The translations under genes were made by a program, and so were the position numbers. The notes beneath the pieces are model-generated. The model was given only the letters and a program-made list of their open reading frames with translations, was not told where the DNA came from and made no database searches. This document shows, one piece after another, positions 12,950 through 23,900 of a stretch of 52,390 nucleotides of DNA; positions within the stretch are counted from its first letter, which is position 1; each line of letters opens with the position of its first letter. The DNA is from Copromyces sp. CBS 386.78 (taxonomy: Eukaryota > Ascomycota > Sordariomycetes > Sordariales > Sordariaceae): positions 1 to 52,390 of the forward strand of contig MU839276.1 in NCBI GenBank assembly GCA_030685235.1, read 5' to 3'.

Positions 12950-13185
12950 TATTATAGGGTTAGCTTATATTATATATGCTAGTAATAATAGTTCTCTAAG
13001 ACTATATATTACTATTTCGGTTAATTAGTTGCGGCCTCCCGCTATAGACCTACTAGGGGTTTATAGCTCGAGTCTTATAAAAGCCTATTTCCCGAATATA
13101 CTTCTACACTTCTCTTCCTTTCCTCTCCTCGTACAATTACGCATATCTACATTTACACTCAACCTCTCGCCCTCTACCCGTGATA
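12950..13185 (+). repeat. 3' LTR of Gypsy-1
   Basis: 236 bp, from tattataggg to cccgtgata, preceded by a purine-rich tract (taggaggtagga-like, about 12,936-12,949). The inner half is mutated and the outer half (13,085-13,185) keeps its CA/TG dinucleotides. A 65-codon open frame here is a by-product of the spared sequence, not a gene. Confidence 0.93.
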
Positions 13186-13190
13186 CCACT
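13186..13190. repeat. Target-site duplication CCACT, right copy
   Basis: Identical to 5982-5986. Removing Gypsy-1 plus one copy rejoins the Gypsy-2 integrase in frame. Confidence 0.9.
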
Positions 13191-15340
13191 AACTCTTCCA
13201 CTTCTAAAGTTACCGTCGGGATATAGTACTATATTTTAATAAGATAGTTAACAATAATAATAACGTACTTAAAAATTTAATTTAAATAGGTATTTAGCGG
13301 TAATAGTATAATATAGTCAATTAAAATATCGGTCTACAGCCCGAAGGCGATTACAATTAATTTAAAATAATTAATTAAACATCTCTTTAAAGATTTAATT
13401 TTTATATAAAGTAAATAACCTTTATAAAAAAAGCGTATATTATTATATATTTCTTCCTAATAGAAATTATATTGTAGGAATTTGTATATAGCGTTACGGT
13501 TTGGATAGCCGGCGTCCGGGGAATTATATTAGCGACTAATAAATTAGAATTAGAAATTCTTATTATAGAGATTAATAATTATTCGATTTTACTATTTCGT
13601 AATACTATTAACAATGAAATATTCCGAAAAGGCTTTATAAAAAACCTTTTTAATAACGGTAGGCTATTAATAAACTCCGCTAATAAAGGAGGAAATTAAC
13701 TCTTATAAGAAAATAGAAATCTCGTAATTTGTATAAATAAAATTATCGGTTAATTAAATATCTACATTATTTAGGCCTAATAAGTATAAGAAGAACTTTA
13801 CCGCCGGATTATTAAATTCGAAATAACTATCTTCGAATTAAAATAAATTTAATAATACCCGCTTACGAATAATTAAGCAATTATCCTCTTCGTTATCCGG
13901 GCGGTCGTTAGGCTTGCGATTTAAAGCGTTTGGACGAAGGTTCTTAGAACCCAATATATATTTAATTAAAAAATTAAATCGAAATAAGAATTGAAACCAG
14001 CGTATATATTACTAAATTAACTATTTATTAGTCGTAAATATTTAGAGATTCTTATAATCTATAAAAATATCGAATAATTATTAAACTCCTTCTAATTCCG
14101 GCCTCCACTCCTTCAATACCTTAATAATTACAAATAACTCTTTATTATATATATTATAATTATACTTTTAAGAGTTATACTTGGCCGAAAAGTAGGTAAT
14201 AAAGTAGAATATACTATTATTTCCGTATTAGAAAAGGGTACTACCCGTAGCCTAATTAAAAGCGTCTATTTCGACTATAATCTTCTTAATTTAATTATAA
14301 ATCTTAAATACAGGTCCGCTAATAAATATTCGCTTAAAAGCTTCGAAAGCAGTTTAATAACGGTTATCCTAAGACTATTTAGTATCCTTCTTCGTAAATT
14401 CGTAAAACAGAATAACTATTATTAAAAAATCTTTTATAAACTACTGGTAGAAATTCGTAAACCCTAAAAAGAATTATAAGGACTTCTTTAATTCCAATAC
14501 TTACTAATCTATAATAGCCTTAACCTTCTTTAAATCTATTTCAATACTTCTAAATATAATAATTAAACTTAAATACTTTATTCTTATTATGTAGAATTCA
14601 TACTTATTAATATTAACGTTAAAGCTCGCTTTTACTAATTTATTGAAAACGTTATTAACGTACCGTTCGTAATCTTTAATATTATTAGAGTAAATAAAGA
14701 TATCGTCGAAATGAATAATTATATAAACGTCGAAAATATTATATAGAATATTATTAATATAATTCTAAAATATATTTAGGGCGCCTTATAAATTAAAAGG
14801 AATAATTAAAAATTTAAATAAATTAAATCAGGTTATAAAAATAGTAAATTATTCGTACCCTTATTTAATACAGATATAATTAAAAGTAACGATTATATTA
14901 AACTTTATAAAAATCTTAATATAGTAAATCATATTAAAAGTTTCTTTAATAAATAGGAAGGAGTAACGGGATTTAAAAATTATATTATTAACATTACAAT
15001 AATTAATATAAATATAAACTCTACTTCCAGGTTTTTTAATAAAGAATAACGGTACTAAGATTTCTAATTGTAAGGGCCTAATAAATTTCTTCTAAAATAT
15101 ATCGTCGACTTATTTTTTAATAACGCTAAATTCGTTAAAATTGAACGTACGCCCGCGAAAAGCGGGAAGGGTTACTCCCAAATAGAATTTAATCTTTAAA
15201 TCGTACGCCTTATAAGGAGTAAGAATATCCGCTCCCTCTTATAGGAAAGTTTGCGTATAATATTAATATTATTACGGGAATTTAGTTTAATTTTTTATAA
15301 CCGTTTTAAAAAATTTATTAACTTTTTTATAAAATTTAAC
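13186..15340 (-). pseudogene. Gypsy-2 pol remnant: RT, RNase H, partial integrase
   Basis: Minus strand. RT starts with I-K-K-P-G-S-R-V near 15,035 and keeps an intact catalytic box H-F-D-D (14,702-14,713), followed by I-F-I-Y-S. RNase H at about 14,066-14,280 shows Y-N-K-E-L and K-E-W-R-P-E-L-E-G. A linker reading R-P-N-A-L-N-R-K lies near 13,930. Integrase near 13,190-13,270 reads V-N-Y-L-I-K (ancestral V-D-R-L-T-K), then Y-Y-I-P-T-V-T-L-E-V-E-E-L-V, and is interrupted there. Although the RT aspartates survive, stops in all domains rule out activity. Confidence 0.88.
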
Positions 15341-15347
15341 TACGTCT

Positions 15348-15355
15348 TTAAATAT
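15348..15355. repeat. 8-bp target duplication ttaaatat, left copy of TIR-1
   Basis: ttaaatat precedes TIR-1 and recurs at 16,080-16,087. It fits the nTnnnnAn pattern common for 8-bp duplications of hAT-type transposases. Confidence 0.75.
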
Positions 15356-16079
15356 AAGAAAGTCTAACCGTACGGTCACGAATGTCTATCCGTATAGTAA
15401 TCCACTTTTTTCTCCTATACATATCCCTAACCCTACCGTCCTCTCCCCGTCAATACTAGTCTCGCTCGTACCGCGACCGCCAAGCCCTAAGATTACAGCC
15501 TATTACATATTCTAACCCCTATATAGCATACGTACGCTAACAGCCGTGACAATCGCTAATAGCCAATCGCTAATAGCCGTAATAGTTACTAACAGCCGTA
15601 ATAGCCGTAACAACCGTAATAATTGCTAATAGCCGTAATAGCTGTAATAGTTATAATAGTCGTTAATAGCTATAATAACCGTAATAGTCGCTAACAATTA
15701 TAATAATCGCTAATAGCCGTAATAGCCATAATAATTGCTAATAGTCGTAACAATCGCTAATAGCCGTAATAGCCGTAATAGCTGTAACAATCGCTGACAG
15801 CCGTAATAGCCGTAATAGTCGCTGACAGCCGTGACAATCGCTGACAGCCAATTGCTAACAGCCGTGACAATCGCTAATAGCCGTAATAGGTGTATATTTG
15901 GTTTGGGTACTGCGATCTGATGTCACGCATAAAAGAATAGTAATGCTTAGATTTCTGGGCGAAATTTTCGAAAGAATATATGTGACATCTGTGGCCGCGC
16001 GAGGGTTAGGGATATGTGTGAGGGAAAAAGTGGATTACTATACGGATAGACATTCGTGACCGTATAGTTAGACTTTCTC
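15356..16079. mobile_element. TIR-1: 724-bp non-autonomous inverted-repeat DNA element
   Basis: The ends are inverted repeats of about 78 bp. The left starts aagaaagtctaac, and the right, read on the minus strand, starts gagaaagtctaac; both continue with the same ...tacggtcacgaatgtct... An 8-bp direct duplication flanks them. The interior (about 15,535-15,890) is a minisatellite of 9-bp-scale words built from gctaacagccgtgacaatc, drifting to taatagccgtaatag in the mutated part. No coding capacity, so mobilisation would need a transposase from elsewhere. It sits between protease and RT of Gypsy-2. The right third is not RIP-mutated. Duplication length suggests hAT, but the termini do not have the usual CA/TA start, so the superfamily is open. 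Confidence 0.85.
15535..15890. repeat. Minisatellite core of TIR-1
   Basis: Irregular tandem array of words such as gctaatagc, cgtgacaat and cgtaatagc. Differences between units are mainly C-to-T and G-to-A, as expected from RIP acting on gctaacagccgtgaca-type units. TIR-2 contains the same words in inverse complement. Confidence 0.8.
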
Positions 16080-16087
16080 TTAAATAT
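16080..16087. repeat. 8-bp target duplication ttaaatat, right copy of TIR-1
   Basis: Identical to 15,348-15,355. Confidence 0.75.
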
Positions 16088-18700
16088 AATCTTATTAATA
16101 ATAATACCATTTACTATAAAATACTTATTAATTACATCCTTATAGTAAGGAAAATCGTCGTCAATACTATTAATTTTAATAGAATTAGAAATTTTTATAA
16201 CCTTTAAAGCAACTTCGTCCCCGTCTCCAATTAAAATATTAATTTAATAATAATATTTATTACCGAAGAAATATTTAAAATACTAACCTTTACCTAATAA
16301 TACTTCTACTACTATATTTAGCGTAAAATTATCGTTTATATTCTAAAGGTTTAAGATCCGCCCTTCTTTTTCCAATTTTTCGTTTTCTTCGGTTAATTTA
16401 TAGATATTATCGTTTAAATTAGCCCGAATTATATAAATAATTTAGAATTTATATATTTCCGCTAACTAATTAAAAATAACGGCTAGGAATTCTTTAATAT
16501 CATTAAAATTAATAGGATTAATTAGGATACTATAAAGTCGAACCGAAATTCAATAGTCTATTATAAAAGTCTTTATACTTTTAGTCTAGCAATAAAGCGC
16601 CGGGTAAAGTATTAAAAAAAGCGCTAAGGGTAGGGCTAATAATATAATTACGCTACCGCTTTTTATTTTCTCGAAAGGAATAATACCTAGCTGGTTAGCG
16701 ACCTTATATTTAAAATAATAAAATTATTAGCAAATAGTTCGTCTAACTATAGTAGAAATAGATAATTGCTTAATAACCGCTATTTCGTCGTATTAGCTTT
16801 TATTATATTAATTAAATTCGCTTTTATCTTCTATATCTTTTACCGTTGGACTTTAGAACGAATATTAAATTAGCAGTCGCAGGGTCGTGAAGTAGCGGTT
16901 TAAAAGTAGAATAATATAATTTAAACCCCCAGGTAAGAAATAGCTACATTATTTATAAGCGGAGCTAAATTAAAGAGAATCGTTAAACTAATCGATACTT
17001 AGGGTATAATAAACGAGCTACAAGTAACTTAAAATAATAAAGTTATTTTTAATTAAATTATAAATTAATAAATTAATAATTTCGTAGTAGATTCCCGCCT
17101 ATATTATAAATTTAAAAAAGTAGGTAATATTATTTTTAATTTAATTATTAGCAAAGTATAATAATTTAGGAATAGTAAACGGAGGAAAAGGGAAATAGTT
17201 ACAATAAATAAAATAACGATTAATAAAATTAAAGGTAATATATCCACTATTAACGAAAGTAGTACAATATAGTTTACGCAGTCCGCAAAATAAATAGATA
17301 GAAAGATTTAATAAATTTAGGTATTTATAACAGTTATTTATTAAAGATCTATTTATTTTAATAATATTTAACCGTATAAGGATAATCCTATTATCTCCTT
17401 TATATTTATTAGATTTGTATTTTTAAACGTAATTTAGTTAGGAAATTATTTATTTCCCTAGCCCGAAATAAAATTAATTTCGTCGCTTATAATTAGGCTA
17501 ATAAAGTTAGGCTAGTAAGTAGGAATAGAATTATAATAGCCGGGGGCTAGGGTACCGGGAATTAGAACGTTAGGATTTATAGCGTTAATATAATAATTAC
17601 TATTATAATTAGAGCGCTACTATTTATAATTATATTAGCCTTGGGCGGGCTATTATTAATTATTACTATTATTATTATTATTACTACCGCTATTATTATT
17701 ATAATTACCATTACCTCTATTATTAAAAGTATTATTATTATTACTGCTATTATTATAGTTATTATTATTATTACTAGTATTATTAGTATTACTGCTACGG
17801 CTTTTATTATAATTATTATAGGGTTTAACTTCCTTTTTAAAATTAATATAAGCGTAATAATTAATAGAATAATAGCCGGGCTTTCTATAGCGGATATAAA
17901 TATTTATTTATATACGGTACTTAAAAACGCTAGCTTCGATTATATAAAATATTTAAATATCCGTTTTAATTATAATATTAAAATTTATTATATCGCCGCT
18001 TTAATTAATAATCGCTTCGGTCGTAAAAATACTAGAACGACCAGTAAGAATAGAAGCGTTAATTATATTAACTTTATAAAATAGGTTAGTCTACTTTTTA
18101 TACTAATTTTTATTTTTTAATACTTTAGCGAAATTACGAATAGTTTTAAACTATTCATTAAATTTATTATTAATAAATTAAGGACGTTAGTAAAAAAGGG
18201 CGAAACGAATATAATCGCTAATTTTTTAATGGAAGTAATAAATTTTTATACTATTATTGAATTTATATTTATCGACGAATATAACGAACTTTTCTTTAAA
18301 ATTAATTTATTTTATACTTTTAAATATTTTAAAGTCTTCGAAAGTACGGCGGGACTCTATAATAATATTAATATTATTATATTTTTTATTTAATTTATTT
18401 ATTAATTCGAAGGCTATAACTTACTTATAAGGCTTATTAAGAATAGTTTTATTTAATTCGGTTTTAATAACTTCGAACGGAATACCTTCAATAAAATAGG
18501 CGATAAAGGAAAATTTAGGGCGTTCGTCAATAAAGATTTTAAATTTATTTACCTAAATTAATTTTATACGTATATATTAAATATAATATTTAATAATACA
18601 TTCAATTAATAATCCTTTATTATTAAAAGCGGGAATAATAATAATATACAATACCGACTTATAACTACTACCGTTTTTACTAATATTTATTATATCGTCG
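16088..18700 (-). pseudogene. Gypsy-2 gag and protease remnant
   Basis: Minus strand. The zinc knuckle is at 17,857-17,898: Y-I-R-Y-R-K-P-G-Y-Y-S-I-N-Y, restoring to C-x2-C-x4-H-x4-C when Tyr codons are read as mutated Cys and His codons. Just downstream on the same strand (17,640-17,850) lies an Asn-rich linker coded by AAT runs. The protease motif reads V-N-S-G (ancestral V-D-S-G) at about 17,232-17,275, followed by F-I-N-R. The 147-codon plus-strand open frame at 17,641-18,084 is the antisense of the Asn-rich linker and is not a gene. Confidence 0.8.
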
Positions 18701-19559
18701 TTATTATTATTAGGATCGTTAAATACGTTAAGAAGTAAGGAGGTTAAATTAAGGGACGGCGGAGGAGCCGGGCTAATTTTTAGGAACTAAGTACGAAGGT
18801 CGAAAAGGATTTTCTAATAACGGTCCTTCTAAGACTAAAAAGTAGCCGCGGATATAATACAAAAATCGCTAAATTCCTTTTTGAAAACGGCGATTTATTT
18901 ATAGAACGATTTAATTTAATCTTAATAATTTTTTACACTAACTTAAATAGCGAATAAGTATTAAATACGGATAATTACAATATTACTTTCTTTACGAATA
19001 ATCTCGTAATTAAGATTTTTAATACAAATATATTAATAAATAATTTCTTCTCTAGCCGTAACGAAGTCCTCTTCGAAATTACGAACGTTAGCTCTAACTA
19101 TAATTATATCGTTACAGAATAAGCGATAGAAAACGGAGAAGAAAGTTTAGAAAATAAGAAGGTTAACGAAATTATATACTTAAAAAATAGGGATTAAAAC
19201 TTTAATTACCTAATAATAGAAGCCTTCGAACGCTTAAATAAAAATTATTAAATCGTTTTAATATTTTAAACTAGCAATTATTACAATAGTACTAATAATT
19301 GTAATAGCAATAAAATTGTTGATTATAGGCTAGGCTTTAGGGGTAATAGAGTTAGAATTAAATATTAATCGCTAAATTTAATATACTTTTAAATATAAAG
19401 GAAATAAGGAGAGTATAAGCAATCTTAATAATATTCGGCTTAGTATTTTACCTAATTTAACGACTAGGTTTACAATTTAAATCGGGAACGTATAGGGTCG
19501 AATCTTAATTACTAATTACTATAATTAAAATACGAGCAATCTTCCTCTTATTGAATAGG

Positions 19560-19846
19560 CGCGCGTAGCGCAATAGTTAAATATAATAAATCATTACGGG
19601 GCGAGATAGTACCGTAGGGGGTATAATGAAATATACATTATTATATAAAGAGAAAGGAGGAAAGAAGGAAATATACGCGGAAGTCTAGCTATATATAGGC
19701 GAGAGCCCTATAGACTAGACCGTACGCAGGTACGTGAGGCTGTACGTAACGATAATATATACGTGGCCAGAGATCTAGGCTCTAGTCGGCACGGCATATG
19801 TATAGTTAGTGCAGCACAGCACATCACAAGTCTAACCCTGTGATAA
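19560..19846 (-). repeat. Probable 5' LTR of Gypsy-2
   Basis: On the minus strand it begins ttatcacagggttagact, matching the start of the Gypsy-1 LTR (tgttacagggttagcct) apart from small insertions. A TATA-like ctatatatagc lies near 19,690. The outer part (about 19,720-19,846) keeps CA/TG dinucleotides, the inner part is mutated. The inner border is approximate, and there is no partner LTR in the window to fix it. Confidence 0.6.
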
Positions 19847-19849
19847 CTA

Positions 19850-20340
19850 ATAACCTTAATTAAAAAATAGAAAGATAATAAAATAATTAGAAGAAGATAA
19901 CGATTATTATATACAGAATTAGAAGTTTATACACTTTCTAATTAAAGGGGATGTTAATTTAAAATATTTAATAAATAAATCTTTTAAAGGAAATATTAAT
20001 TAATAAACAAATTGATAATCCTATTTGATAAAGATAAAGATATTTTAAAATAAATGAAAGAAACTTACAATTATTATATACCTTATTAGAGGCTGTACAC
20101 TGTCTAATTAAAGGGAAATCTTAGTTTAAAGAAATTCAATAGACAAGTTTTTTTTTTTTTTTTTTAAAAAAAATAATTCTTTTTTAAAAGATTCGGATTT
20201 CTGGGCGTTACGCTGTCTTCCTCGGGCATATCCGGCTCCGCCCAAGGAAAGACTATGTTCAATTAATTAGGAATATAGAGTCCATTTAAAGGGCCTAAAT
20301 TTAATTTATTACAATTTTTATACAGTAATTAAATTAAAGC
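19850..20340. repeat. Duplicated ~57-bp segments, T-tract and short spared patch
   Basis: Two related segments, each with the pattern ...ttagaag/ggct.tacactxtctaattaaagggg, lie at 19,895-19,954 and 20,071-20,130, about 176 bp apart. They are followed by an uninterrupted T run at about 20,149-20,166 and a short GC-normal patch at 20,190-20,265 (ctgggcgttacgctgtcttc). The T run next to a normal patch would suit the tail of a small retroposon read on the minus strand, but no target duplication was found. No coding signal. Confidence 0.5.
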
Positions 20341-21700
20341 ACTAAATACGATGAGAGGTCTACAACGCGCTAAAAGGCTTAAAAATGAAATTCGCGATCG
20401 ATTTCTTCAATTATTTATTTATAAAGGCTAATAGGAGAACTATTTCTAATTTAATAGTCGTTATAAATCGTTAGTTCGGGTACATATAATTTTACTATTT
20501 ATTTAATTAATTAGCGAATTTAATTATTATTACACTTATATTATTATTTAATAATTTAGAATTATATTATTATTTAATAATTTAGAATTATATTATTAAA
20601 TTAGAATAAAAATAGTCGAATATAATAATGAGATTACAATATTAAAACTTTATATCGCTACCTTCCTCTTTTAAAGAAGAATAATTATTGAGCCTTCAGC
20701 TCTTTATTTATAAATTTAGAACGGCGGCGTCGAATATTTAGGGAATATAATTAAAAAAAAAGGCGGTACTAATAATAGACGGTATTTATTTACTTTAAAA
20801 ATTCTAAAAAGAAATTATAATAGCGGTAGCTTAATTTATAAATAGGACCCTATAAAGGGAATTCAATTAGAAATCCCTAAAGGAACGTTTAAAAGCGTAT
20901 ATAAGAAATCGAAATAATAAGTAGTAATAAGTAATACTTAAATTAGCTTATTTAAAAGTATATAGGTATAAAGCCTTTACGTTTATAATTAATATATTAT
21001 ATAATTAAAAGAAGATTTAGAAGTTAAAATAATATACTTAAATTAAATATTTAGTAAGTTATTAATTAATTAATATCTATTATATTTAGAATCCGTATAC
21101 TAATAAGGTAATTACTATACGAAACGTTATATTTAACGAAGACGAAATTTTTATAAGTAATATTTAAACCTTCTATAATACTTTTAATATATCCTTTAAA
21201 GAATTAGCCGTATAATTAAATAATTTCTATTAATTAAATATTAATATTTCCGAATTTCTCCTTATTAAATAGGCGGAAAATGAAATAAACGAGGATAAAG
21301 GTCCTATAATCGAGTCTATATTAATTATTATCGACGCTATTAATCTACTTTTAACTAATCCGATCGAATCTATACTTATTTAAAAGTAAAAGGAAGTATT
21401 AGAATCGTATAATAATTAGTAGGATATAATATTAAATAAAGAGGAGGAGGCTAGAGCCGTATATTTATTTCTCTTAAAAAGTCTAATATCGTTTCTTATT
21501 AACGGGTTAAATACTTCCTAACTACGAGAAAACTAACCGATTTATAATTAATACTTTAAATAAATAAAAAGTTTTTTAATTATACTTTCTCGCTTTAATA
21601 TAATTATTTTTAAAGGTAACCTTATTTCGAAAAGAAGGTTAGACTAATTGCGTTTTATAGAGCTTAGGGTAATAATAATAATAATAGTCTTATTCCCTAT
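20340..21700 (+). pseudogene. Copia-2 integrase remnant, left part of a split element
   Basis: Plus strand. From about 20,690 the translation reads E-P-S-A-L-Y, then N-G-G-V-E-Y-L-G-N-I-I-K-K-K-A. This is the Ty1/Copia integrase region around the third catalytic residue (Glu in G-x-V-E). Further on come F-I-N-R-T, L-K-V-Y-R-Y-K-A-F-T (ancestral K-V-Y-G-C-K-A) and R-N-V-I-F-N-E-D-E-I-F, the conserved R-D-V-x-F-x-E motif near 21,124. After about 21,500 similarity fades. The matching RT and RNase H lie 18 kb away at 39.6-41.2 kb, so the element was split by later insertions. Gag and the start of integrase are not recognisable. Confidence 0.8.
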
Positions 21701-23900
21701 ACTACTTATTTATAGCGCCTTATTAGTATAGGGTACTTTTCCTAGTTCTCTAAAGGAAACCGTACGGTGATAAGCGCCGTCGGATAAAAACCGCCAGCTC
21801 CTTTCGGTCGCGAATAAATCACGCTTACTCTATTTCGATTTTATTTGTAGTAGTATTTACTTACCGCCTTAGTAAATAAGTTACTTCCCTTCTACTGCCT
21901 TCGATTTAATATTAGAATAATCGAAATACTATTTTCGTACGCTGTTCCTTCCTCCTAAACCGCCTATAGTAATCGTCCCTTCCTTATCGTTTACTTTTAC
22001 TCCCGCTTCGTTATTATCCCTTAAATTCCTACGATTTTATTAAAATTTATATAAGTGTAAAGGCCCTTCTTTTCCCTCTATATAAGAATTCCTCCCCGCT
22101 ACTATTTTTCGAACTTTTCTTTTTTTCCTATTTAATTAATTCTTAAGATAGCGTCCTCTTTTATTAATTATATTCCTAACCGTCTTCCCAGCCGTATATT
22201 TAACCCCTTAGGTTTTATAATTCGTATTAATTATAGTACTATTAAGCGTAGTATTAATTTCGTTTGTATAATAAATTCTCCGTCCCTTAAATTCGCTTAC
22301 TCCTTTACGCCCCCTTCTTTTCCGACGTTCGAATTCTAAGCCTTTATCCGAGTATTAACTTCTAACCCCGCCTTTAACTTTCCTCTTAATTAATAAATCC
22401 TTCTTATTTTTACGTTTACTTCCCCTTTTCTCTACTAATTATATTAATTAGCGTCGTTTATTATATTTTTTATTTCTATTATAATTTAAAATTTATTAAT
22501 TACGTTTATAGTACCCCGTCCTTTAATATAATTATATTCTATACGTTCTTTATAAAATATATTTATTATATTAATATTAAGAGTAAATTTCCTCTTGCGG
22601 TTTTCTTTTTATTTTCTTTTCTAACGTTCTTCGAAACGTTGGTAAATAGAATACTATTTATTCTATTATTAATATAAAATATATATTAGATATTCTATTA
22701 AGTTATTATAATAAGTATAATATTATTTAAATTATAGTTATTACTTTATTCCGCTTTTAAAATAATATTAGTCCTTTAATTCGTTATTTCCGTAATATTT
22801 ATATCGATTTCTTTAAGGACGTACGTAAGCATTTAACTACGGACGGCCTCCTATACGACTTTAATATCCTTCTTTGTTATTAGAATATAAAAGTCGAAGA
22901 TTATTAGTATAAAGGATATTACGAAATATTCTTAACTAATTATTTTACTATTCCTATTTTCAATTCTAATAGAGGAAGTATTAATATTAATTCCCTAATA
23001 ATAGTTAATAATTTTGCCGGCCCCCTTTTAGTTAACGAAGATTAAATTTAATAGTGTTATAAAGTTATTTAGAATTAAGAATTAATATTTAATATATTTT
23101 ATAAATTTTTCGCTTATAAAGAATGTTAATTAATTATTTTAGTACTACTTTCGTAGTTAAGTAATTATTATAATTAGTGTAATTTAATTCCTCTCCTTCC
23201 CGTTTTTCCCGTACTTTCTTATTCTAATATTATAATTGAATATATTTATAAATACCGTACGAATTTATTGTACTACTCTCCTTCTAATTCGATTACTAAA
23301 TAATATTCGTTTAGCCTATTAAGTTGTAATACCTACGAAAGGATTTTTTTAGTTTAGGTTCCGTTGTTTAAATAAATTTAGAATTCTTTTTTCGTTTACG
23401 GCTAATTAGTTACCGTTATTTAATAGTTGGCTATCTATAAATAATTTAGGATAATATATATAAAAGTTTCTTTATTTATATTATAAGAATAGATTAATAT
23501 TATAATATCCGGAATTTTCTTCTGGAAGAGGAAGGATTAGAAGTTTATAATTTCCGTTTTTACTTAGGTAAGAAAGGAACTTTTTACTTTAAGTAATAAA
23601 TATTATTTATTGTTATCTTCCGGTTATTAAGCTTTTTTATTTTTTTATTTTATATTAATTATATATTGTTTTATAGTATTATTATTAAACTTCGGGTTAA
23701 AATTAGCGATAGTAAATTCGTACCGTCGGCCTAATTTAATTACCGCCGTTGCTAATTAGTAATTATAGTACGATGTTTATTTTTTTATTATTTTTTTTTT
23801 TAATTACCTTTTATAATTTATAGCGGTTAGTTTTAATATTTATAATAGGGGCGGTAGCGCCCTTATTACCGGGGGTAAATTTATTACGATTATTAGAAAT
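21700..23900. other. Unresolved repeat segment with a less-mutated block
   Basis: Between the Copia-2 integrase and the LINE reverse transcriptase. The block at about 21,760-22,180 is pyrimidine-rich on the plus strand and carries a promoter-like ctctatataagaattcc near 22,080, which looks like a 5' leader or LTR start. From 22,180 to 23,900 several long stretches in plus-strand frames have few stops, but I recognise no family. The minus strand could equally be the 3' end of the LINE. No partner repeat for the 21.8-22.2 kb block was found in the window. Confidence 0.4.

Larger units (their letters stand above)
5987..13185 (+). mobile_element. Gypsy-1: complete but RIP-inactivated Ty3/Gypsy element
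   Basis: A 7,199-bp element bounded by two 236-bp LTRs and a perfect 5-bp target duplication. Between the LTRs, gag (zinc knuckle near 7.9 kb), protease, reverse transcriptase, RNase H, integrase and a chromodomain-like tail follow in Gypsy order on the plus strand. Every domain carries stop codons of the RIP type. The insertion lies within the integrase of the older minus-strand Gypsy-2. A chromodomain at the integrase end, if real, places it among the chromoviruses, which target heterochromatin. Confidence 0.93.
13186..19846 (-). mobile_element. Gypsy-2: RIP-inactivated Ty3/Gypsy element, main part
   Basis: Minus-strand element whose 5' LTR is at the high-coordinate end. Going down in coordinate one meets gag, protease, a DNA-element insertion (TIR-1), RT, RNase H and integrase, the last cut by Gypsy-1 at 13,190. 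It is related to Gypsy-1: the integrase stretch around the insertion is nearly the same, and the LTR starts are alike (both contain acagggttag). Its 3' end could not be found; similarity stops at 5925. It is older than Gypsy-1, because Gypsy-1 sits in it. Confidence 0.85.

Noticed and set aside
13029..13226. 65-codon plus-strand open frame
   Set aside because: It lies in the unmutated outer half of the Gypsy-1 3' LTR and runs across the LTR border and target duplication, so it is incidental.
15535..15890. Possible CRISPR-like or telomere-like array
   Set aside because: Units are short, irregular and without spacers, lie inside a transposon with inverted ends, and do not match telomere repeats.
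17641..18084. 147-codon plus-strand open frame rich in Ile/Thr
   Set aside because: It is the antisense of the AAT-coded Asn-rich linker of the Gypsy-2 gag, whose zinc knuckle lies on the minus strand in the same bases.
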